13,674 nucleotides of DNA from positions 1-13,674 of the forward strand of contig CAZBUK010000098.1 in assembly GCA_964495085.1 (NCBI GenBank), read 5' to 3'. The stretch's first letter is position 1. Each line of letters starts with the position of its first letter. Origin of the DNA: CAZBUK01 sp964495085. Lineage in GTDB: Bacteria > Bacteroidota > Ignavibacteria > T3Sed10-11. The position numbers and the translations under genes are program-made. Below, piece by piece: positions 1-7,221 of this stretch. The notes under the pieces are model-generated. The model worked only from the letters and a program-made list of their open reading frames with translations, had not been told where the DNA came from and did no database searches.

Positions 1-1
1 C

Positions 2-3000
2 GCGGGCGGGCGTACGCTTGCATTCAGCGCGTCGGGACTCGGCTCCGTAACGTCCGGCACCATAAACATCACGGCGGGAACGGCGACCCAGTTAGTAATA
101 ACTACATCCATCTCGACGACTCAAGCAGGTGTGGCGATAAATCCGGCGGTGTCGGTCGAAATCAGGGATGCCGCTAACAATCTCGTAACTACAGCCACGA
201 ATCAGATAACCATCGCGATCGACAGCGGTCCTTCGGGCGCCACATTAACCGGAACGACTCAGGTTAACGCCGTGAACGGCGTCGCAAGTTTCGCAAATCT
301 CGTTCTCCCGAAAGCGGGAGGCGGATATCGACTCAGCGCAAATTCAGGCGCACTCACGCAGAGCGTGAGCAATTCTTTCACGGTAACGCCAGGTCCGGCC
401 GCGAAGCTTGCATATAGCGTTCAACCTCCGACTACCACGCAGGCAGGTGCGGTCATGACCCCGGCAATCACCGTGATCGCCCTCGACCAATTCGATAACC
501 AGGTTACATCTTTTAACCAGCCAGTAACAATCGCACTCCAGGCCAATCCGGGCAGCGCGACGCTGATCGGCACCTTGACACGAAATCCGTCAAGCGGAGT
601 GGCGACGTTCAACGATTTACAAATTACAAAAGCTGCCGTCGGTTACACGATGCGGGTAACCTCATCGGGTCTCGATCCGGCGACAAGCAACGCGTTGACG
701 ATCACTTCCGCTTCCGTTACCAAGCTGGCCTTTACGCAGCAGCCTCCGAATTCATCCGCGGGAGCTACATTCACCACACAGGTGACTGCGCGGGATCAGT
801 ACGACAATACGGCAACATCATTCAGCGGCCAGATTTCCGTATCCATCGATAACAATCCGTCAGGCGGTACGCTCTCCGGAGTCACAACACGAACCGCCTC
901 CGGCGGCATCGCAACTTTCGACAACCTGAGTATAGCCTCCGCAGGGAACGGATATACGCTGAAAGCGAACGCGTCCGGACTAACGGAGGCAATCAGCAAC
1001 GCCTTTAATATTACTCCCGGCTCGGCATCGCAACTGGTTATCACTGCCAACGTCTCCGCTGTGCAGGCGGGTTCGCCCATATCGCCTGCCGTAACCGTAG
1101 AAGCAAGAGATGCCAGCGGAAATCCGGTAACAAGCTACAGCGGACAAGTTACCATGTCGCTCACCATCATGCCCGACGGCGCGACGTTGACCGGAACGAC
1201 TCAGGTGAATGCATCTGGAGGTATTGCCACATTTAGCAATCTCATTCTCACGAAATCGGGCGCGCCTTACAGCCTGCTGGCATCTGCCACGGGTCTGTCC
1301 CCGGGTACCAGTAACTCCTTTTCGGTAAGCGCCGGTCCCGCGACCAAGCTTGCCTTTACCATTCAGCCGACAAATACCCAGGCGGGAGAAATTATCACAC
1401 CGGCAGTTCAGGCTGTTGCGCTGGACCAGTACGATAATATCGCGACATCGTATAATCAGCAGATCACCGTCGGGATACAGGATAATCCGTCGGGCGGCGC
1501 ACTCACCGGAACAGTATCCCGCAATCCGACCGCCGGCAGCGTCGCATTCAACGATTTAAAAATCGATCTTGCCGGGAACAATTACACACTCCGGGTTACC
1601 TCCGGCTCATTAACGGCCGCGACGAGCGCCGGCTTCAATAACTTTGCCGGATCGGCGACGAAGCTCCTGATCGTCGGGTCGCTTATGAACCAGGTTGCCG
1701 GGGAGGCGCTGGCTTCATTCATCATTCGCGCAGTCGATGCGAACGATAATATCGATGCGACCTATTCAGGGACGATCACGGTATCGATCCAGAATGATCC
1801 GGGTGAAGCAACGCTCGGCGGAACTGCCGCGAAAAGCGCCTCAAGCGGCGAGGCATCATTCAACGATTTATGGATCAATAAAACCGGTAACAATTATACG
1901 CTGCAGGCTACATCCGGTTCGTTGCTGCCGGCTGCCACAAATCAATTCAATATAAGTCACGCACCGGCAAGTAAAATAACCATAACCCAGCAGCCCCCTG
2001 CAACCGTTACATCCGCTGTTCCGTTCGGACTCGGTGTCGAGGTACTCGATCAATTTGATAACCGTGCAACGTCCTTCAACAGCCAGATTACCGCATCACT
2101 CGAAAGTAACCCCGCGGAGGGATCGCTATCCGGAACAACCCAGGCTGCCGCTGCTTCGGGCGTTGCGACCTTCAACAATCTCATCATCGCAGAAGCAGGC
2201 ACCGGATACTCATTACGGGCATCATCGGGGGCATTAACCGGGGCCGTCACCAATCAGATTACCGTGACGCATGGAGCTGCAGCGACGATCGAGCTCGTCG
2301 CCGGTACGGGCTCGTTAACCGCCGGCCTTACCAGAAATTTCACAGCGACTATAAAAGATGTCAGCGGAAATACGGTAACAAGCGGGCCAACCAGTAGCGC
2401 ATCAGTTACCTTTTCCCAGACCGAGGGTACGGGCACTGTTACGGAATTGGGAAGTATTACCGCCTCGAACGGAGTTGCACAGCAGACCGGAACAGGCGAG
2501 AAAGCAGGATCTGTAACGGTAAGAGCCTCAATAGCTTCACCCGCTATAAACAGCAATACCGTTACCTTCAATGTAACGGCTGCGAGTCCGGCCAAGATCT
2601 TCGCACATGCGGGCACTCCCCAGAGCAAAACTGTGGGAACTCAGTATGAGAATCTACAGGCACGCGTAACGGATGCCTTTGACAATCCGGTGAGCGGCGT
2701 AACGGTGGCGTTTCGTACTCCCGGCACCGGTTCGAGCGGAACATTCGGTGCAAGCGGCTCCGGAAACATAAACGGTGAAGGTACGACGGGAGGGACCGGT
2801 GTAGCTTCCTCTCCCGCATTCTGGGCAAACACCATTATGGGAAGCTTTACCGCCAAGGCTTACGCATCGGGAACCGACACAGCAAGTTTCTCTCTGACGA
2901 ATAACCCCGGTCCTGCGGATAAATTGGTCATCACGGAGATCGGCACGCAGTTGGTCGGTTCGCCCTTCCCCGTTACCGTAACGTTGACCGACCAATTCGG

Positions 3001-6000
3001 GAATCCAGTCGTCAACTCAGGTTCGAATACGATTACACTGAGCCGCCAAACAGGCAGCGGTACATTGACGGGAACGACCACCGGCACACTTCCGACCGGC
3101 CAGAGCCAGATGACACTCAACGGCGTCGTCTATAATATACAGGAATCGGGAGTGGTAATCCGCTCATCGGGTACGGGCGCCGGATCGGCGAACGGCAAAA
3201 CCGGATTAAGCAACGTGTTCGAGGTCAGCGGATCGCGCCTGAGTCTGACGGCAAATCCGGTAAACCCGCAGGTTGATTCGGAAACCACCTTGACTGCAAC
3301 GGTAACCGATCCGGATGGATCGCCGCTGTCCGACGTAGACGTGGATTTCTCGATTATGAATGGTGACGGAAACTTTAACGGTTCAACCAAGATTAAAACC
3401 AACGGCTCGGGTATCGCATCGCTGGTCTACAGAACACCCGAGACTGTAGATACCGCAGTGGTCCGGGCGGAATTAGACGTCTCCTCCGCCGTCTGGGATA
3501 CCGTCAACATCGCTTCGCAGCCCGGTATTGCGACTCATCTTGTTTTCCTGACCCAGCCGTCGAACTCTACGGCGGGTGCGACGATTTCTCCCTCGGTTGT
3601 GGTGGAAGCCCGCGATATCTTCAACAACCGGGCGATCACCTATAACAATCAGATAACCATCTCAATCCTGAACAATCCCGGCGGAGGGACGCTATCGGGT
3701 CAGGTTCAGCTAAACGCATTTTTCGGGAGAGCAACGTTTAGTTTACTCAGCATCAACAGAACCGGAGAAGGATATACCCTGCGGGCGACCGGTCCGGTGG
3801 TCAACCAGGCAACAAGCAATGCATTTAATATCACTCCCGGATCTCCTTCGCAGATCGTTAAAATATCGGGAGACAATCAAAACCTGGCATCGATCAACAC
3901 CGCTCTCGACCAGCCGTTCGTCGTGGAAATCAGAGACGAGCATCAGAATCCGGTTCCTGGTATCATCGTAACATTTGGCATCAGCAGCCAGCCGCTGGTT
4001 GCGGGGGCATCCATAAATCCAATAAGCGCACAGACAGGCGCCGACGGAAGAGCGTCGACGCAAATGACCGTCGGGAATAAAGCGGGTACCTATCAGGTAC
4101 AGGCATCGAGAACGGGTCTAACACCGCAAACATTCACTGCTACGGTACCGACATATACTATATCCGGCCGTGTGCAGGAGGGTTCGACGAACATGTCGGG
4201 AGTCCAGATCACTGCAAGCGGCGGCTATAACCAGGTCGTGAATACTATCGCAAACGGGACCTATAGCATTACCGGAGTCCCCCGGGGAACGACGAATATC
4301 ACCTTGACTCCGCGCTTGGAAGGATTCGGATTTCTTCCCGCAACGCATATGCTTGCAGGCCCGATCGTCGCGAACAATGGCGGCAACGATTTTCAGGCAA
4401 CCCGCCTGACCTATACGGTAACGGGCAGAGTGATGCTGGGCTCCTCGGGATTTGCGGACGTAAATGTTATAGCGATAGGCGGGCACTCCGATACGGTCAA
4501 GACAAATTCCGGCGGGTTTTACACATTTTCGGGAGTCGCTCACGGAGCGACGAATATAAGCATCTTCGCGCGTCAGGTGGGTTATTATTTTTCACCTGAA
4601 GATTTCTCCATCTCCGGTCCCGTTACGGGGCCATTGGAGGCGGAAACATTTAACGCCACCCCCGTGACGATAACTATCGGAGGGAAGATAACCAACGAGA
4701 GCGATGGACTACCCCAGGTGAACGTTACCGCATCGGGAGGGATTTCCCAGACAGTGCAGACCAACTCATCCGGCGATTATCTGTTCATCGGCGTCCCCTT
4801 CGGTGTCAGCAACGTCACCATCCGTCCGGCCATGACCGGTTATACGTTCGCACCCGCAGAGACGGTCCTGTCAAATCCGTTGAACGCACCCGTATCGAAT
4901 GTGAATTTCTCGACATCTCCGCCTCCGCAACCCTCCCTCTCCGGACCTGAAGACGGCTCTCAGAACATGGAAATTTCGTTTGAAGTTACCTGGGAACCAA
5001 CGCAGGGAGCAGTCACGTATGATCTCGAGGTATCCGCGAACGTGGAATTCGATGCGGAACAGATCGTTATCAACGTAAGCGGAATCGAAGGTTCATCATA
5101 CGATATCGACGGACTCGATCTCGGGACAACATATTACTGGCGCGTACGAGCGGTCAACCTCGGCGGCGCCAGTTCCTGGTCCCATATCTGGAATTTCAGA
5201 ACCATGGATGCCGTCATTCAGGAAATCGCGCTCGATTTCGGGTGGAGCATGATATCCAGCTATATCGATCCCGTGAAGCCGAACATGTTCGACGTCTTTG
5301 CAATCGCCGGAGAAGAGCTCGCGATCGTGAAAGACGGCGACGGCAATACGTTCATACCGAGCTTCGGCATAAACAATATCGGCGATTGGGATCTCCGCAA
5401 CGGGTACCAGATTTACTTTTCATCCGGTTCCCGCGTTATAATCATGACCGGCCGGGTGATCGAACCGGAAAATAACCCGATCGATCTGACCGAAACATGG
5501 AACCTGATTTCATATATCAGATATGTACCCATGGAGATCGAGGAAGCTCTTGCGGAGATAAGCGAGAGCGTTCGTATCGTGAAAAATAACGACGGTCTGA
5601 CCTACATACCCGAATTCGGGATAAACGATATTCAGGAAATGACTCCCGGTGAAGGTTACCAGATATACATGACATCGGACGCCATGCTCACCTATCCGTC
5701 GAACGGCAGCGCTCCGCTTGAGCCGCTGGCCCCGACTACGCACATTTCGAAACAGACTGCGGAAGGATCACCGATTGAGCCCCGGTATATACCCGGCGCC
5801 CGGCGAACCGGTTCAAATTCGATCCTCATCCTCAATGCGCCTGAACTGACCGAAGGATTTGAAATCGGCGTAACCGACGGTTCCGGAACAATTGTCGGAA
5901 CCGGATTTGCCGTCGAGGGACGTGCCGTCGTGACTGTTTGGGGAGTCGACAAAATCATGAACCCGGAAGGGCCGGGAGCAGTCGAGGGAGAGTCTCTCTC

Positions 6001-6421
6001 GCTGATCGTGTACGATCATAATACGAGAGAGGAGTATCCCGCAAGTCTGTTCTCGCTTCGTAATTACCTCTCGGGTGAATCATACGAGCCTTCGCTCGTC
6101 TATATTTCCGAATCGGTTCTGGAAGGAAACATCGACATCGAGATCGTCGAAATTCCGGATACTTATGTGCTCCTTCAGAATTTTCCGAATCCGTTCAATC
6201 CCGCGACCACGATTCAATACGGACTTCCGAAGGACGACAGAGTTACATTAGAGGTATTTAACGTTCTCGGTCAGCGGGTTGCAGTGCTCGTCGACGGCGA
6301 TCAGCCGGCGGGGATGCACCAGGTGATCTTCAACGGAAGCGGTCTCGCAAGCGGTATGTACATCTACCGGATCCAGGCGAGTTCATTCACTCAGACCAAA
6401 AGATTTTTACTGGTTAAATAA
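2..6421 (+). CDS. Giant Ig-repeat surface protein with T9SS type A sorting domain (5' end outside window)
   Basis: The frame is open from base 2 and already encodes repeat sequence there. The GTG at 131 falls inside a repeat and is not the start, so the N-terminus and signal peptide lie upstream. Visible order: about 13 Ig-like repeats (80-4150), three carboxypeptidase-regulatory-like repeats (4151-4921), one Fn3 domain with YYWRVRA (about 4930-5205), a duplicated W-x-x-IS module (5216-5703), an EIGV domain (about 5815-6057) and a C-terminal sorting domain opened by NFPNPFNP (6179) and ending KRFLLVK. By family knowledge this domain directs passage through the T9SS outer-membrane pore, after which it is removed and the cargo is attached to the surface or released. 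I read no cysteine in 2139 residues, which suits an extracellular beta-sandwich fibre. It is probably an adhesin or matrix protein; the ligand is unknown. It is first in a tight five-gene run, 14 bases before the next gene. Confidence 0.95.
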   Translation, partial: AGGRTLAFSASGLGSVTSGTINITAGTATQLVITTSISTTQAGVAINPAVSVEIRDAANNLVTTATNQITIAIDSGPSGATLTGTTQVNAVNGVASFANLVLPKAGGGYRLSANSGALTQSVSNSFTVTPGPAAKLAYSVQPPTTTQAGAVMTPAITVIALDQFDNQVTSFNQPVTIALQANPGSATLIGTLTRNPSSGVATFNDLQITKAAVGYTMRVTSSGLDPATSNALTITSASVTKLAFTQQPPNSSAGATFTTQVTARDQYDNTATSFSGQISVSIDNNPSGGTLSGVTTRTASGGIATFDNLSIASAGNGYTLKANASGLTEAISNAFNITPGSASQLVITANVSAVQAGSPISPAVTVEARDASGNPVTSYSGQVTMSLTIMPDGATLTGTTQVNASGGIATFSNLILTKSGAPYSLLASATGLSPGTSNSFSVSAGPATKLAFTIQPTNTQAGEIITPAVQAVALDQYDNIATSYNQQITVGIQDNPSGGALTGTVSRNPTAGSVAFNDLKIDLAGNNYTLRVTSGSLTAATSAGFNNFAGSATKLLIVGSLMNQVAGEALASFIIRAVDANDNIDATYSGTITVSIQNDPGEATLGGTAAKSASSGEASFNDLWINKTGNNYTLQATSGSLLPAATNQFNISHAPASKITITQQPPATVTSAVPFGLGVEVLDQFDNRATSFNSQITASLESNPAEGSLSGTTQAAAASGVATFNNLIIAEAGTGYSLRASSGALTGAVTNQITVTHGAAATIELVAGTGSLTAGLTRNFTATIKDVSGNTVTSGPTSSASVTFSQTEGTGTVTELGSITASNGVAQQTGTGEKAGSVTVRASIASPAINSNTVTFNVTAASPAKIFAHAGTPQSKTVGTQYENLQARVTDAFDNPVSGVTVAFRTPGTGSSGTFGASGSGNINGEGTTGGTGVASSPAFWANTIMGSFTAKAYASGTDTASFSLTNNPGPADKLVITEIGTQLVGSPFPVTVTLTDQFGNPVVNSGSNTITLSRQTGSGTLTGTTTGTLPTGQSQMTLNGVVYNIQESGVVIRSSGTGAGSANGKTGLSNVFEVSGSRLSLTANPVNPQVDSETTLTATVTDPDGSPLSDVDVDFSIMNGDGNFNGSTKIKTNGSGIASLVYRTPETVDTAVVRAELDVSSAVWDTVNIASQPGIATHLVFLTQPSNSTAGATISPSVVVEARDIFNNRAITYNNQITISILNNPGGGTLSGQVQLNAFFGRATFSLLSINRTGEGYTLRATGPVVNQATSNAFNITPGSPSQIVKISGDNQNLASINTALDQPFVVEIRDEHQNPVPGIIVTFGISSQPLVAGASINPISAQTGADGRASTQMTVGNKAGTYQVQASRTGLTPQTFTATVPTYTISGRVQEGSTNMSGVQITASGGYNQVVNTIANGTYSITGVPRGTTNITLTPRLEGFGFLPATHMLAGPIVANNGGNDFQATRLTYTVTGRVMLGSSGFADVNVIAIGGHSDTVKTNSGGFYTFSGVAHGATNISIFARQVGYYFSPEDFSISGPVTGPLEAETFNATPVTITIGGKITNESDGLPQVNVTASGGISQTVQTNSSGDYLFIGVPFGVSNVTIRPAMTGYTFAPAETVLSNPLNAPVSNVNFSTSPPPQPSLSGPEDGSQNMEISFEVTWEPTQGAVTYDLEVSANVEFDAEQIVINVSGIEGSSYDIDGLDLGTTYYWRVRAVNLGGASSWSHIWNFRTMDAVIQEIALDFGWSMISSYIDPVKPNMFDVFAIAGEELAIVKDGDGNTFIPSFGINNIGDWDLRNGYQIYFSSGSRVIIMTGRVIEPENNPIDLTETWNLISYIRYVPMEIEEALAEISESVRIVKNNDGLTYIPEFGINDIQEMTPGEGYQIYMTSDAMLTYPSNGSAPLEPLAPTTHISKQTAEGSPIEPRYIPGARRTGSNSILILNAPELTEGFEIGVTDGSGTIVGTGFAVEGRAVVTVWGVDKIMNPEGPGAVEGESLSLIVYDHNTREEYPASLFSLRNYLSGESYEPSLVYISESVLEGNIDIEIVEIPDTYVLLQNFPNPFNPATTIQYGLPKDDRVTLEVFNVLGQRVAVLVDGDQPAGMHQVIFNGSGLASGMYIYRIQASSFTQTKRFLLVK
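80..4150 (+). repeat. Array of about 13 Ig-like repeats
   Basis: Units of about 100-105 residues (roughly 313 bases) begin near 83, 394, 712, 1021, 1335, 1651, 1963, 2275, 2587, 2908, 3232, 3523 and 3841. A typical unit opens with KLxFxxQP, followed by AGxxxxPxVxVxxxDxxxN, then TSxxxQITVSI, GATLTGTT, GVATFxNL and GYTLxA, and closes with TSNxFNITPG. Units 1-7 and 12 fit this closely. Units 8-11 and 13 are more divergent and have the NPVxGVxVxF pattern of invasin/Big_1-type domains. The tail of a further unit fills bases 2-80, so the array continues upstream of the window. Confidence 0.92.
4151..4921 (+). repeat. Three 86-residue carboxypeptidase-regulatory-like repeats
   Basis: Units start at 4151, 4409 and 4667, exactly 258 bases (86 codons) apart. 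Each opens Y/I-T-I/V-x-G-R/K-V/I, continues with V-x-(A/I)-x-G-G and T-N-(S/G)-x-G-x-Y, and then G-V-x-x-G-x-(S/T)-N. Each ends with a GFGFLPA, GYYFSPE or GYTFAPA segment. This is the fold of the transthyretin-like/CarboxypepD_reg-like family, which is common as a stalk module in secreted FCB proteins. No catalytic role is implied. Confidence 0.85.
5216..5703 (+). repeat. Duplicated W-x-x-IS / GYQIY module
   Basis: Two tandem copies of about 80 residues lie at 5216-5464 and 5461-5703. Both have W-(S/N)-(M/L)-IS followed by Y-I, then IVK-x-x-DG-x-T-(F/Y)-IP-x-FGIN-(N/D)-I, and end GYQIY. A related segment (GWNIISNPF and GYYYFNP) is found in the downstream 1059-residue protein. I know similar segments from T9SS cargo proteins but cannot give them a family name or function. 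Confidence 0.7.
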
Positions 6422-6426
6422 CTATC

Positions 6427-6430
6427 AGGA
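6427..6430 (+). promoter_or_regulatory. Ribosome binding site for the 254-residue EIGV protein
   Basis: AGGA lies five bases before the ATG at 6436. It supports that start over the in-frame ATG at 6445, and the ATG at 6431 is in another frame. Confidence 0.5.
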
Positions 6431-6435
6431 ATGGA

Positions 6436-7200
6436 ATGTATCGGATGGTGAGATCAATTATCATATATACGAGTTTGTGTATAGCGCTGTTTCTCTCAAT
6501 CGGCAGCATGCACGCCCAGACAACATACTTTACATTTAGTGAAAAAACGGGGAATAATGCCACAGTTATAATCCCCGTAGAAATTAATCCTCTCATCGAA
6601 GACAATCCGATCCAACCCGGCGATGAGATAGGCGTCTTCACTGGCGGCGGACTATGCGTCGGCGGACGGATCTGGACCGGAGAGAATATCTCGATAACGG
6701 TTTGGGAAAACAATCCATTCACCGAAGAGATAGACGGTATCACCGTGGGCGAGCGGTTGTATTTCAGAATCTGGGAAGAGACAACCGGCAAGGAATACGA
6801 TAAAGTCAGAGTTGTATTTTCCCCCGAATCTCCTACCAATAATAACGGCATATATACTACCGACGGGATATTTCTTCTCGATTCCCTGAGAACCGACGCC
6901 ACCGTGTCGGCGCCCGGGAACCGAGGCGCAATTCCTGACAATCATGGATTGATGCAGAATTATCCCAATCCGTTTAATCCGACCACGATAATCGGTTTTA
7001 TGCTCTCGGAGGACGGGTGGGTAAAGATCGAGCTCTACAACACGACCGGTGAACGAATTTCCGTGCTGCTCGATGAACACCGACCCGCAGGATATCATAA
7101 TATTATAGTGCCGATGCACCATCATGCTGCCGGCACATATTTCTACCGCATGAGAGCTAAACAATTCACTCAAACGAGAAAATTGATCCTGGTGAAATGA
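6436..7200 (+). CDS. Small T9SS cargo protein: EIGV domain plus type A sorting domain
   Basis: Secreted protein of 254 residues. Residues 1-27 form a signal peptide: basic MYRMVR, a hydrophobic stretch, and likely cleavage after MHA. Residues about 31-130 form one domain with GNNATVIIP, GDEIGVFTGGGLCVGG, ISITVW and VGERLYFRIW. It is clearly paralogous to the N-terminal domain of the next gene and to the domain before the sorting signal of the upstream giant protein. A short linker leads to the sorting domain at about residues 172-254, opened by NYPNPFNP (175-182) and ended by TRKLILVK. The only cysteine expected in the mature protein is C74. In effect it is the shared domain carried alone to the surface, perhaps as a subunit or cap for its larger neighbours; that role is inference. 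Gaps of 14 and 21 bases link it to the flanking genes. Confidence 0.93.
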   Translation: MYRMVRSIIIYTSLCIALFLSIGSMHAQTTYFTFSEKTGNNATVIIPVEINPLIEDNPIQPGDEIGVFTGGGLCVGGRIWTGENISITVWENNPFTEEIDGITVGERLYFRIWEETTGKEYDKVRVVFSPESPTNNNGIYTTDGIFLLDSLRTDATVSAPGNRGAIPDNHGLMQNYPNPFNPTTIIGFMLSEDGWVKIELYNTTGERISVLLDEHRPAGYHNIIVPMHHHAAGTYFYRMRAKQFTQTRKLILVK

Positions 7201-7221
7201 GAAACCTGCCGGGATAATATT

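Noticed and set aside
131..133. GTG as the start codon of the giant protein
   Set aside because: The same frame upstream (from base 2) encodes the end of one Ig repeat and the beginning of the next, so 131 is internal and the gene continues upstream of the window.
80..4150. Periodic DNA repeats as a CRISPR or satellite array
   Set aside because: The period follows codons, the repeats differ widely in DNA sequence, and the reading frame is open throughout, so these are protein-domain repeats.
4118..4543. Minus-strand open frame of 141 codons
   Set aside because: It is the shadow of the carboxypeptidase-like repeats. Its cysteine- and arginine-rich, unstructured product is typical of antisense frames.
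6414..6941. Minus-strand open frame of 175 codons
   Set aside because: Also antisense to the same cargo gene, with no family resemblance.
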